A stretch of 64,000 bases of DNA from Monodelphis domestica (lineage: Eukaryota; Chordata; Mammalia; Didelphimorphia; Didelphidae). A model generated the notes under the pieces. That model did no database searches and was not told the origin of the DNA. It saw nothing but the letters and a program-made list of their open reading frames with translations. The first letter of the stretch is position 1. Each line of letters begins with the position of its first letter. Positions 11,036 to 21,420 of this stretch are shown here, piece after piece. The position numbers and the translations under genes are program-made. The DNA is taken from the NCBI RefSeq assembly GCF_027887165.1, contig NC_077227.1:440623895-440687894 (forward strand), given 5' to 3'.

Positions 11036-11465
11036 AAACAAGTACTTTGAAGAATTCAGAGAGACATGGAAAATTTCTATGAACTGATATGGAATGAAGT
11101 AAGCAGAAATAACATACACAATGGCTATAATAATATAGGTAAAAGAATAATAATATGAAATTGAACACTGAATATTTATAATGATTAAGTTTAGTCCCAG
11201 AGAAGAGATAATAAAAATTGCTTCCCTCTTATGACTGATGATGTGGGAGATTAGAGTTGTGGAGTTTGTGATGTCAAATATGTTTAGTGTTTTGATTAAT
11301 TTTACTGAACTTCTCCACTCCCACCTCCCCACTCCCCTTAATCTACATTACAAAGGAAGGTTTGGAAAAGCAGAGACAAAAACAGAACTAGGGAAGATGT
11401 GCTGGGTAGATGAGGTGAAAGGATATAATTTGGTAAGGATTATTATAAAAATAAAAGTGGCCAGT
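11036..11465 (+). mobile_element. L1 fragment, right part (3' end)
   Basis: Continues the L1: GAAGAATTCAGAGAGACATGG, TATGAACTGATATGGAATGAAGTAAGCAGAA, AGTCCCAGAGAAGAGATAAT, then the 3' UTR to about 11465. The 141-codon minus-strand frame at 10907-11332 spans the L2/L1 join and is an artefact. Confidence 0.78.
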
Positions 11466-11517
11466 AATGATCATTTTTAAAACAACTAGCTGGATACCCA
11501 CTCGTCTGTTTTAAAGC

Positions 11518-11760
11518 AAATTCTGCTTCCTTGGGGGCAGCTAGGTGGCTCAGTGGATTGAGAGCCAGGCCTGGAGATCAGTGGATTGAGAGCCAGGTCC
11601 TGGGTTCAAATTTGACCTCAGACACTTCCTAGTTGTGTGACCCTGGGTTAGTCACTTAACTCCTGTTGCCTAGCCTTTACTGCTCTTCTGCCTCAGAACT
11701 AATGCATAGTATTGATTCTAAGACAGAAGGTAAGGGTCTAAAAAAATTCTGCTTCCCTTG
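11518..11760 (+). mobile_element. tRNA-head marsupial SINE with target-site duplication
   Basis: Full SINE from GGGGGCAGCTAGGTGGCTCA to a short A tail. Flanking copies of AAATTCTGCTTCC(C)TTG at 11518-11533 and 11744-11760 are the duplicated target. Inside, CAGTGGATTGAGAGCCAGG occurs twice (about 11553 and 11580), a small tandem duplication that lengthens the head. Confidence 0.95.
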
Positions 11761-12495
11761 AAAATATGGGATTTAAATCAAATCAAATTATTATAAATTG
11801 ACTCTAATTCAAGAGCACCAAAGGTTGTAGCCATATGAAGTGAAGGTTCTTTTATAGTTTACCTTCTTGCTTGGCTAGAATTTTTCTATATCAGTCTCCT
11901 AAAGTGGAAAAAATACCATTTGGAACGTTCTTTAGGATTTTTTTTAAAAAACCCACAACTCTGTGTACTAATCATTACACCCAATTTCTCATAGTCAACA
12001 CAAAATGTTGAATTGAATTCAGTTTATTTTGATTTCATAATCATTTGTATTTTGTGAAATAGTTTCAAATAGTCCATCAATAACCAACTAATTAACTTCT
12101 GTGAAGCTTAGAGACTTTTGAAGTTATTTAACTCTGCCCTGGTTATCCTTAGTCACAAGGACATCTGGGTACAGTGTATGCCCATACCCTGCTATTAAGG
12201 ATTCCTTTGTGGGGAAGCTTTTCAGTTTTTTAAATTCTGCTTAAGGACAAAACTTAAAACCCAAGCTGTTTAGATGAGCTTAAATATGTACTCAGATTCT
12301 AAACTATCTGTAAGATTCCATGCTCCTTGCTATTGGGGGATAGAAAGAGGAATAGGATCTGTCCTCTACCCTCCCCCCATCCTCATGAAGCTTATAGCTA
12401 ATTGGGGAGCTATAGCACCACTACCATTGAATATCTGCTTTCCCTTTGGCTCAGAACAGAAAAGCTATCAGGAATAGGTAAGGTGCAGTGGTTCT
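11761..12495. other. Unannotated stretch
   Basis: Non-repetitive, AT-rich. No family or coding motif recognised; the 67-codon frame at 12274-12477 has no supporting feature. Confidence 0.5.
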
Positions 12496-12675
12496 CAGAG
12501 GCTAACCCAACGCTGGACTTTGAGCCAAGAAGACCTGGGTCTCAATCCCGTTTCAGCCACTTCCCAGCTTGATTAGCCCTTAGTCAAGACCTCTTTGGGG
12601 CTCAGCTCTTCATGTGTAAATGAGGTGGATTAGATGGTCTCCATACCTCCCCCACCCTCTAAATTTATGATCCTA
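12496..12675 (+). mobile_element. MIR SINE
   Basis: GACTTTGAGCCAAGAAGACCTGGGTCTCAATCCCG, then TCAGCCACTTCCCAGCTTG and TGTGTAAATGAGGTGGATTAGATGGTCTC. Confidence 0.75.
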
Positions 12676-12689
12676 CAAATGAATAAAAC

Positions 12690-13500
12690 ACTCCAGAAGT
12701 CCCTGCCAGCTTTGGGATTTAATGGTATATCAATTTTCATTGCATCAGTATCTAAGTTCGCAACTCCCTCCAGAACTCGCTGAGAGAAACACATCTTTGC
12801 ATAATGTCTTCCTTTCAAAATTAGCTATATTCAAGTCAACATTGTGTGTTGACTGTGAGAAATTGGGCAGAAGAGCTCAGCACTCAGAGCTATTATTTTT
12901 TAAACGAAAGGACACATTCAGACAGTGTTGCAGAAGTTAATAGCTCATTGTTAGGGGTGCCAGCCCCAAAGGGCCCAGCTGAGCCTTCCCTGAGAGAGCC
13001 TAAGAACTTCCACTGATGGGGAGGGGGAGGCCATCGTGCAACCCCTTCCATCTGGGTCTTGTGGCAACAAATGCTTCCAGATCTCTAGCAGATCGGTCCC
13101 TCTCAAGCTCCCAAGCGGCCCGGGATGTTTAGAGCTAAGGGTCTCTGCACTCACTCGGAGGTAACGTTCACAAGTTATGCAGAATAGTCTTTTGAGGTCA
13201 TGGGCTTTCTTTCCTTCCCTGTGCTATTCATGGTTTGGATCTACTGACAAAGATGTGATTCCTCCGAGTATCCTGTGAATGCGACATCTTTTCATAATTG
13301 ACTGTGTAAAGCTAATCCTCAGATAGCAGATGGAGTCTTTTCCCAATCATACCTAAAGACTTTGAATTTGGTAGAACCTAAAAGAGCTTGTCCTATTAGC
13401 AGAGCTTTGGGGCACACAGACCTAGTTGCCTGCCACAATGCACTGTTAATGCTGTTTTTGCTTTTGCTTTAAGTTGTAAAATTCTACTGGTGGTGCTATA
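12690..13500. promoter_or_regulatory. Repeat-free, CpG-richer block (possible conserved element)
   Basis: About 800 bases with no recognisable repeat, in a window otherwise packed with them. CpG dinucleotides (GTTCGCAAC, ACTCGCTG, AAACGAAAG, ATCGGTCC, AGCGGCCCGGG, CTCGGAGGTAACG, AATGCGAC) are commoner than nearby. No open frame supports an exon. This profile suits a conserved non-coding element, but that is inference without an alignment. Confidence 0.35.
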
Positions 13501-13534
13501 GGACAGTAGGTCATGGAGTAATACAACCTCAAAA

Positions 13535-13650
13535 GAAAGGCTAGTTTAATCTATTCACTTTATTGGTGAGGAAACTGAGGGCTAGGAAAGTTAGGTGACT
13601 TGATGAAGTCACACAGATAGTATCCGAGGCAGGATTTGAAGCCATGTATA
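13535..13650 (-). mobile_element. MIR fragment, inverted
   Basis: TATTGGTGAGGAAACTGAGGG, TTAGGTGACTTGATGAAGTCACACAGATAG, GGATTTGAAGCC: reverse MIR core. Confidence 0.75.
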
Positions 13651-13659
13651 TGACATATG

Positions 13660-13910
13660 AATCAATTAATTGGACAGAGGTAGAGTAGATAGGGTCCTGG
13701 ATCTGGAGTCAGAAAGACCGAAATTCAAATCCAGCTTCAGATACTCACTGGTTATGCAACTCTAGGTGAGGTACTTCGTTTCTACCTTGGTTTCCTCATT
13801 TGTTAAATAGGGATAATAATAGTACCTAGGATTATTGTGAGGATATAATGAGATAATATATTGGCAAAATACTTTGCAAACCACCATTCCTAGGGCACAG
13901 TGCATCATCA
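13660..13910 (+). mobile_element. Marsupial MIR-type CORE-SINE
   Basis: Begins near AGAGTAGATAGGGTCCTGGA; has GAGTCAGAAAGACCGAAATTC, TTTCCTCATTTGTTAAATAGGG, GATTATTGTGAGGATATAATGAG, TTGGCAAAATACTTTGCAAA. Near full length. Confidence 0.85.
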
Positions 13911-14287
13911 GTAATGATCTTCAGACAAGAAATCGTATAAAAGATAGCATCCAGAAAATGTAAGATCAGAAAAAGAGTCTGGGTGGTCACATAGAGGAAA
14001 AAAATAACAGATGAACTGATTAAGTGCTATCCTTTTCCCAGGATGATCTCTTCTAAGAGAACTGAAGGATGGTCCCTCCTTCACTGGGTAGAACCTTTAT
14101 GAGCAAATCACAGGAGGGCACAGACAAGTCATCTAGGACGAGAAGGTCTGGAAGGATTGAGGATCTGAACCATTAGAGAAAACCATATCAGGGAATTCAC
14201 AGATTCACTGAAGTATCACAATAACAATACAGCAACATGGGGACTTAGCACTGGGTCATTCCATTCTCTTACCTTGTATTTTTATTC
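13911..14287. other. Unannotated stretch
   Basis: No repeat or coding signal recognised. Confidence 0.5.
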
Positions 14288-14482
14288 TTTTTTTCTTTTA
14301 AGTCTTACTTTCTATTTTAGTAACAACTCTAAGACAGAAAGGCAAGGGCTAAGCAAATGGGTTTAAGTGACTTGCCCAGGCTCACACAGCTAGGATTTGT
14401 CTTGGACCAGATTTGAATTTAGGACCTCCTGATTTCAGGTCTGGTGTTCTGTCCACTGTGCTACCTAACTGCCTGCCTGTCT
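14288..14482 (-). mobile_element. tRNA-head marsupial SINE, inverted
   Basis: Reverse copy: GTGACTTGCCCAGGCTCACACAGCTAGG, ACCAGATTTGAATTTAGGACCTCC, ending near CTACCTAACTGCCTGCC. Diverged. Confidence 0.85.
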
Positions 14483-14524
14483 CTATTCTTGAGAATCAAT
14501 AAGCATTCATTAAGCACGAAAGCA

Positions 14525-14612
14525 GAGATTTTCATTTTTGTCTCCATATCTAGTGCAATTAGCATAGTGGCCACCACACAGTAGGCATTTAAAATATTTT
14601 TTGAGCAATTGA
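14525..14612 (+). mobile_element. L2 tail fragment
   Basis: GTCTCCATATCTAGTGCAATTAGCATAGTGG, then ACACAGTAGGCATTTAAAAT: a short L2 3' end. Confidence 0.55.
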
Positions 14613-14744
14613 TTAAATGCTTCCATCCTGCATAAGATAAGAGTCATGGGAAAAGAAGTTTCAAAGAAAAAGGCTCAGTCTTGACCCAGCAGGGGCTTAC
14701 CTTACTATTTGTACAAAAGAACCTAACAGTCAGAACAATTTCTG

Positions 14745-14752
14745 AACAGTTG

Positions 14753-14791
<39 letters not shown>

Positions 14792-15000
14792 ACCCTTGTT
14801 TTCCATCTTAGAATCAATACTGAGTATTGGTTCTAAGGCAGAAGAGCAGCAAGGGGGTAGGCAATAAGGCTTAAGTGACTTGCCCAGGGTCACACAGCTA
14901 GGAAGTATCTGCGTCCAGATTTGAACTCGGGACCTCCCATCTCTAGACCTGGTGCTCTCTACACTGAGCCACCCAGCAGCCTCCCAAACAGTTGATTATT
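14745..15000 (-). mobile_element. tRNA-head marsupial SINE with expanded (ATT)n tail
   Basis: Reverse SINE at about 14791-14986. The exact 14-base AACAGTTGATTATT at 14745-14758 and 14987-15000 is the target-site duplication. The SINE tail side has grown into (ATT)n at 14753-14790, so the microsatellite arose from the tail and target sequence. Confidence 0.95.
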
Positions 15001-15051
15001 AAGAGTCGTTAAGATAATTTTGGAAACTCTATCTAAACGTTTCTTCTTAGT

Positions 15052-15543
15052 TGTGTTGGTAAAAGGGCCAGCTGGTTGTCTGTTGAAATTGGGTCTTGTG
15101 AGATGAGATGGCAGTTGATAGAATTTAGAACCTAGTAAAAACTGGCTGACAGTAAGGGTCTGGGAGACAGATGTACAAATTCAAAACCTCTATTTAATAT
15201 TTTAAAGGTAAAGGAATTAAAGGATAGTAGATAGAGTTCAAAGATAAGGGGGTCCCTAAGTCTAAAAAGGGTTTCTAACTTGTACTCACTCCCTACTCAA
15301 GGATTCCTCACAAAAACCACTTCTGTCTGGTAAAGACCAGACCTGCTCTCACTCTCCTAAATCTATCTAATTCCCAAAATACTAAGTAACCTATTTCTAA
15401 TATCCTTATAAACTCATATATCTATATATTTCTTGAATTCACACTTACCAAACTCTTAATTAAAACTCCAAATCTCTTTACCCATATTAGAGTTAAGTTG
15501 TCCACCAATGACAAAATACCATAAGTCCAGAAGAGAGAGAAAG

Positions 15544-15584
<41 letters not shown>

Positions 15585-15631
15585 TATTCTCATATACGAT
15601 TATAACGTCAGTCCTGAAGGGGATCTCAACA
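15052..15631 (-). mobile_element. Probable solo LTR
   Basis: On the minus strand it runs from TGTTGAGATCCCCTTCAG to TTTTACCAACACA, giving TG...CA ends. A polyadenylation-like AATATTAAATAG lies about 150 bases before the 3' end. A (TG)n microsatellite (15546-15580) lies inside. No matching target duplication found, so edges and class are uncertain. Non-coding. Confidence 0.6.
15546..15580. repeat. (TG)n microsatellite
   Basis: About 17 uninterrupted TG units within the LTR-like element. Confidence 0.95.
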
Positions 15632-15639
15632 TTTACCTC

Positions 15640-15775
15640 ATTAACTCTTTTCATTTTATAAAAAGCAAGCATGGCCTAAAGAGTTGAAAGAAGTCATCCA
15701 ATGACAAAACCAGGATTGGAACCCAGATCCTGTCCCTGAGCCCAGGAGATAGCCTTCTCTGTCCCCAAAACAGTC
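15640..15775 (-). mobile_element. MIR fragment, inverted
   Basis: AAAGAAGTCATCCAATGACA-like core then CCAGGATTGGAACCCAGATCC: a weak reverse MIR match. Confidence 0.45.
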
Positions 15776-15779
15776 CATG

Positions 15780-17156
15780 GGCAAAAAGTGAAAAAAAAAA
15801 AAAAAGATGTATCAGTTTTGTAGGCACTATGCTCTGCTTCTTCATTTCCCAACTACCTAGTGTCAGAATGCCTGAGAGTAGACGACTAGCAGCCTATACA
15901 GGCATATGTGAAGTATATGCAAACAATATGCAAATTGTAATGCAGAGCCACTTGTGACCTTCTTAACGATGTCATCCACCTGAATGTGGCCCCTGGGAAA
16001 ATCCCAGTGAAGAGAGAAGCAGTAGATCCTGAGCTCTGACAGGTCCATGCTAATACAGCTAATAAAATTAAATGGCGTCATATAAAATTTAAGCCATAAT
16101 TAAAAATTGATTAGTATGTACTAGTCCTCTGTATCTACTGAAGAATCTTAAGCACTTGTTATGGAGTTTTATTGATTGAGAAAGATAAAGTACAGAATCA
16201 AAGCAGTGAGCTAGCTGTCTATGGACGAGAAGAAAGGAACATCCAGAAGCAAACTTTAAAAACAAAAGCCAACTCCTGAGTTTCTAAAAAGTTTGGAAAA
16301 GCCCAGAAGCCAACACCTTAAGATTGTGACTTTTGCAAAGGGGAAAAAAAGCCTTGGGAACCCTTCATAGGAACCTCAATGTCTTAGTTAGAGGATGGTC
16401 TTTTTGCCCCTTAGCTTTAGGAATGTTTCAATCATATAAAAGTCTAATTTTGATACTTTTTTTTGAAAAGTTAATATTTTTTACTTATTAAAAAAAACTA
16501 ATAGCAATCTACTTAATTCTTTATGCAAAATCATGTCTACTTTGTCTTTCTAATAGAGAAAGAAAGAGCAGAGACTTTAAAAAAAAGTATTTATTGAAAT
16601 ATGCTTACGAAGACATCGCACTCCAAATTTTCAGTGAGTAATTTGTTTTCTTTGCCCATCTGTTTGCAAACTTCTCAGAGGTTGGCTTCCTTAATGTTTC
16701 TATTCATTTTTTCCATGTCTTTTTTAATCCACATTTGCATGCCTGCCTTCATCCTTTCCAATAAGCAGGAAGAGAAAGAGACAATTTTTGTTTTTGAAGA
16801 TGAAGTATTTTTTCATTTTTATGAATCATGTAAAATATTTTGAAATAATCTATTTTTTAAAAAATAAAGTACCATATGTAAATAACAAACTAAGAAATTC
16901 TAAGGATATCAGACCCTGGATTCCTTAAGTACAGCTGAGCTGTGACCAGACAGAGGGAGGGAAAATGAAGAAACAGAAGCAACAGAGACTATCAAACCTC
17001 TATGAATAAACCCTAACACTAGTTAGTTTCTTTAATAAACCAAAATATATATTTTTATCTGCCATCATATTTTAGAAAAAAAGAGGAAAATGCCAATTGA
17101 CAAGGCTTATATTGCTTATTTTAAAATTTCCAAATTTTATTTCCAATATACACAGT
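15780..17156. other. Unannotated stretch
   Basis: About 1.4 kb without a recognised repeat. Frames of 72 codons (15863-16081, minus) and 80 codons (16601-16843, plus) lack motifs and sit in AT-rich sequence. Confidence 0.5.
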
Positions 17157-17640
17157 TCTCAGAATCATAGAATTCTATTGTTAGAAAAGGTATCAGTAGC
17201 CATATGTTTCAATTGATGATATCTGAACAATAATTCCTATTACAATATATCCAACAAATAGTCATTTACCCTTTTCTTGAATATCTATAATAAAGGGAGA
17301 GTAATTATCACTGGAGGCAGCCCCTTCTGCATTTGAATACTTCTATTTATTAAGAAGTTTTTCCTTACATAAAATCTAAAATTTCTTCTTTACAATATCC
17401 ACCTATTACTACTAATATTGTCCTCAGGGGACAAACAGAAACAAATTTAATTCATTTCCACGCCAGAACCTTTCAGATAACAAAGGACAGTTATGACATC
17501 TCTCCTGAGTCTTCTTTTGTTAGACAAAACAACTACAGTTTCTTAAATAAGTTATCCACTATTAGGCTGTCCTCCATTGGGCTCTTGCAATCTTAGCAAC
17601 ATCCTTTTGAAAAGGTGATCCTTAGAACTGAGATGGTGCA
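17157..17640 (-). mobile_element. L3/CR1-type LINE 3' end, inverted
   Basis: Reverse CR1/L3 3' end: AGAATCATAGAATTCTATTG, CAGCCCCTTCTGCATTTG, AGAAGTTTTTCCTTACATAAA, ACAGTTATGACATCTCTCCTGAGTC, CAATCTTAGCAACATCC. Only the 3' end remains, as is usual for these 5'-truncated LINEs. Confidence 0.7.
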
Positions 17641-18109
17641 GGGCTCTTTTCAGTTGATGGCTTATTCTGCTCTTTCAGAAAAGGGAAAGACCTTTAAGCT
17701 AGGATTTGTCAAAGATTTTCCTCTTTTCCTGCCTTTGGAGGAAACCTGTCCCTTAGGTTTGTCACCTCTAAGCCAGGAGGATGAAGAAGTAGAAACTCTC
17801 CTATTTGACAATTCTTTCTAGTTTGAGCACAGTTCCCTCAGAAAGGGATCTTATCATTATTAATGGTGGCTATCAATTACTTTTTCCAGATTCCTGTTGG
17901 GGTCATATGTTGATGAGAAGCTGGGAACAAAGGGATGGAGGTAGTCCTTGCCAAGGGGCAAATTCATTGTCTTTGCTGTTTAGTTATGAAGTTTAGTTTT
18001 TCAAAACTCATACTCCATTCCAAGGTCTCAAAAGTAACCTTTAAACCTGAATAGGTTTATATTTTTTATATTTTATATTTTATATTATATAATATACTTT
18101 ATATTTTGC
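17641..18109. other. Unannotated stretch ending in AT-rich tract
   Basis: No family recognised. 18058-18110 is a (TTTATAT)n-like low-complexity tract. Confidence 0.5.
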
Positions 18110-18355
18110 AGGATTATACATTTAGAACTGAAAAGGACCTTAGATGGCATTTTAGTTCATTTTGCAAGTAAGGAAACCGAGGTCCAAAGAAATTAAGCAA
18201 CTTCTCCATTTCCATTAGGAGTAAGGGCCTACAAAATACTCAGATATTGGTCATATTAAATTTATGTGACACTTTAAGAATAACAAAATACCTTCCTCTT
18301 AGAGAAAAGTCATTCAACTATTATTCTCATTTTACAGATGAAGATTCTGAGCTTC
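18110..18355 (-). mobile_element. MIR-type fragments, inverted
   Basis: Two reverse MIR-like pieces: TTAGAACTGAAAAGGACCTTAG with GGAAACCGAGGTCCAAAG, then CTCATTTTACAGATGAAGATTCTGAG. Confidence 0.6.
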
Positions 18356-18364
18356 AGTTAAAAA

Positions 18365-18555
18365 GTTACATGGTTCAGTTGATAGAAAGCCAGACATGGA
18401 GTCAATAGGACATGGATTCAAATTTGTCCTCAGATACTTCTAGTTGTATGAACCTGGCCAAGTCATTTAACCCCAATTGCCTAGCCCTTAATATTTTTCT
18501 ACCTTGTTACTGATCCTGAGACAGAAGGTAAGTATATAAAATTAAAAAAAATGAA
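18365..18555 (+). mobile_element. tRNA-head marsupial SINE, diverged
   Basis: GGTTCAGTTGATAGAAAGCCAG, TTCAAATTTGTCCTCAGATACTTC, CCCCAATTGCCTAGCCC, GAGACAGAAGGTAAG and an A-rich tail. Confidence 0.85.
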
Positions 18556-18783
18556 TAAAAACACGTGCACAAATTCACAAAACTATTAGATGCAAGCGTT
18601 CAATTGAAACCCAAGTTTCTCTAACATTTTCCCCATTATTCATGAACCAAGGGTATTAGACATTTTAGTCACTGATTAAACATTTAGTGAATACTGCTAT
18701 GCCTAGGCAATTGGGAGATATAAAAATAAATGAATGCGAATTATTTCTGTGATAACTGTGATTTTGGAATTATATTGTTTGAT

Positions 18784-19405
18784 GTATAAGTGACAGAACT
18801 CCAATATGGAGACTTAGGCTAAGGAGTCTTAAGGACATAACTATAAGCATTGACAGATAGCCTGTGCATTTCTAGTCCTGACTCATTCTGACCCTAAGTC
18901 AAACATGTAAAAGATGCTCCTGATTGAATGGGGTGCTAACTACAGTGGCTACAAGCTGACACCTATTTCTAGGATCCCAGATTATAAATCCATACCCTTA
19001 TCTAATTTCTGGTCTCAGTTAGGTGATGACCTCACCACATCTGGGTCTAATTAGAAATGTTTCTTCCCATATACGGCATCAATTTCCTATTCTGAACCAA
19101 GCTCATCTTAAAGTATAAATATTCCCTGATCAGACACCTCTTTCAGTGTCTACTCCCACTGAGATCTTTCCATTGCACTCATCTCTCTCACATTAGTGAC
19201 TCTGGTCCTTTGTGGCTAAATTGTTATGTCTGTGCTGCTATATAGCGTTTCTGCTTTTATTTTTTGCCTACTTTCTACTCAATAATAAATATTGAATAAA
19301 GACAAGTAAGTAAACAATAATAAAGCTCATGCTTGTATTAACTTCCCAAGTACTCATTTTCTGCAAAACCTCAAACTTAGGTCTTTGCTCTAACCAAATC
19401 TGACA
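18784..19405 (+). mobile_element. Probable solo LTR
   Basis: Starts near TGTATAAGTGACAGAACTCC and ends near CCAAATCTGACA. AGTATAAATATTCC near 19113 looks like a promoter TATA box. AATAATAAATATTGAATAAA near 19280-19300 offers polyadenylation signals at the expected spacing. No coding sequence. Target duplication not found, so edges are tentative. Confidence 0.55.
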
Positions 19406-19591
19406 CCAAATGGAGCAATTCCTGCCCTCAGGATTTCCAGTGTAGAAAGGGATATAAATTGTTTATCTATGGAATGAAGATATACCATAAATGTTGAGTA
19501 AATGAGGGAGAAAGAAAATTTAGAAAACATTTCAAAAAGAGAGAATGAAAAAAGGATTTCCATTTAAACCTATCCAGTTAATATAATGTGA

Positions 19592-19855
19592 AGTGAGTAG
19601 TAGATAGAGGCCTAGATCTGAAGTTAGAGAGACCTGATTTCAAATGTGGCTTTGGATTCTATTAGCGGTATAACTCTGGGGAAGGCACAAACTCTGCCTG
19701 CCTCACTTCCTCATCTGTAAAATGGAGATAATAATTGCATCCACCTCCCAGGATTATTGCAAGGACCAATGAAATAATATTTGTAAAGTGCTTATCATAG
19801 TGTCTGGTAGATAGTTAGTGCTATATAAATGAGATTTATTATTATTATGAATAGT
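19592..19855 (+). mobile_element. Marsupial MIR-type CORE-SINE
   Basis: GAGTAGTAGATAGAGGCCTAG, CCTCATCTGTAAAATGGAGATAATAA, ACCTCCCAGGATTATTGCAAGG, AAATAATATTTGTAAAGTGC, ending in (TTA)n. Confidence 0.88.
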
Positions 19856-20034
19856 TATTATTGTTGTTGTTTTCATAATTCTCATAATCATAACAATAAT
19901 TATAGCTAGAAATTTTTCCTACAGGGAAAAAGCTTCTGAATTTAGTAATCCATACTATTAGATAGCTTGACTTCTATCTAATCTCAATATTCAAAGTATT
20001 TTTTCTTATTTGATCATCAGTGCAGATGGAGACA

Positions 20035-20088
20035 TCATTCATTCATTTATTCATTTGCTTGTTCATTCATTCAATAAACATTTATTTA
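20035..20088. repeat. (CATT)n simple repeat
   Basis: CATTCATTCATTTATTCATTTG and following imperfect CATT units. Confidence 0.85.
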
Positions 20089-20280
20089 ACACATTCTCTA
20101 TCTGTCTGTCAACATTCTTAAAATTCTATGCCAGTTGTATCCAAATTTGGTTGGGAATTAAGAAAATAAACAGGTTTTGAGCAAAAGACTCTATCACCAG
20201 GCTACCTGTGCACAGGCAAGCTCATCACCAGAGAGTTTACCAAGGTAGAGAAATATTTTCAATTATGCCAGATCCTAAAT

Positions 20281-20525
20281 AATGGAGGCAATTGGGTGGT
20301 ACCATGGGTAAAGCAACTGATCTAGGAAGACCTGAATTAAATCCCGCCTCTGACACTTGGTAGTTGTATAACTCTGAGCAAGTTACTTCAATCCTGCTTC
20401 AGTTTCCTCATTTGTAAAGTGGAGGTAATATAACTCCTAATTTCCAATGTTGTGAGGGAAAAATGACATAATATTCATAAAGTAGTTTGCAAACTTTAAG
20501 GTACTATATAAATGATAGTTAATAG
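20281..20525 (+). mobile_element. Marsupial MIR-type CORE-SINE
   Basis: Head GGAGGCAATTGGGTGGTACC, then GAAGACCTGAATTAAATCCCG, CAGTTTCCTCATTTGTAAAG, TTGCAAACTTTAAGGTACTATATAAATG. Confidence 0.85.
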
Positions 20526-20649
20526 AAAGGTGTTGCAATCTACTTTGGTGAAGGTAGTACCTATATAGCTAAAACTATAGATTCTTGAAGAATTGAAGCA
20601 ATCTTCTTTATGAGGAATTGTTGGGGAGACACAAAGGATAAGTCCTTAA

Positions 20650-20884
20650 AAAACCTCATGATTGATATGGCTGGAGAGGTAGACTCTAAATGAACATCCT
20701 AAAGCAAACACCAACAACATGGAAATGGGTTCTGATCAAGGACACATGTAATACCCAGTAGAATTGCTCATTGGCTATGGGAGGGGCAGGGGGAGAGAAG
20801 GGAGGAATAGAAAATGATTTTTGTAACCAAGGAATGATGTTTGAAATTGACCAAATAAAGTAAAAAATAAAAAACCCTCATGAT
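20650..20884 (+). mobile_element. 5'-truncated L1 insertion
   Basis: 20663-20870 matches the 3' UTR of the full-length L1 at 50.9-51.2 kb (there on the minus strand): AACAACATGGAAATGGGTTC, AAGGACACATGTAATACCCAG, TTGACCAAATAAAGT then A-rich. AAAAC(C)CTCATGAT flanks it at 20650-20662 and 20871-20884. A clear short L1 insertion with target-site duplication. Confidence 0.93.
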
Positions 20885-20894
20885 CTATTATTTG

Positions 20895-21145
20895 TTACCA
20901 TTTTATTTTTTTAGTTGTTTCAGTCATGTCTGACTTGATATGACCCCATTTGGGGTTTTCTTGGCAAAAATACCTAGTGGTTTGCCATTTCCTTCTTCAG
21001 CTCATTTTACAGATGAGGAGACTGAGGCAAATAGGGATTAAATGATTTTCCCAGGGTCACATAGCTAATAAGTTTCTGAGGTCTGATTTGAATTCAGATC
21101 TTCCTGACACTAAGCCCAGTGCTCCATCCACTATATCATATGGCT
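20895..21145 (-). mobile_element. CORE-SINE with RTE/BovB-like tail, inverted
   Basis: In sense (minus) orientation: a tRNA-type head, MIR core, then a tail ending in GTCAGACATGACTGAAACAA. That tail resembles the BovB/RTE LINE 3' end, so the family was probably mobilised by an RTE element. The plus strand shows CCCCATTTGGGGTTTTCTTGG. Confidence 0.85.
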
Positions 21146-21159
21146 GCTCTGAGGAATAT

Positions 21160-21290
21160 AATATTATAATCCATTAAATATGCAATATACTTTACAGTTT
21201 ACAAAGCACTTTACTATCCATTATTTTTATTTATTATTTAATATTCACTTCATGTTATATCTTCACATCACAACTATCATTGTCATGGGA
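21160..21290 (-). mobile_element. MIR 3' fragment, inverted
   Basis: TATACTTTACAGTTTACAAAGCACTTTACT and the following ATTTATTATT run: reverse MIR-type 3' end. Confidence 0.5.
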
Positions 21291-21311
21291 TCATAGAATT
21301 TGGAGAAGCAG

Positions 21312-21420
21312 TCACAGGTAGAGTAGATGGAATGGCAGCCTTGGAGTTGACTCAAACTTTTGACACTTACTGGGTATATGACCTTGGGAAATTCATTTAG
21401 CTTCTTAGTTCTTCAGGAAA
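21312..21420 (+). mobile_element. MIR 5' fragment
   Basis: GGTAGAGTAGATGGAATGGC, TGACACTTACTGGGTATATGACCTTGGG: MIR head and core. Confidence 0.65.

Noticed and set aside
10907..11332. 141-codon minus-strand frame
   Set aside because: Crosses the boundary between L2 and L1 debris, antisense to both.
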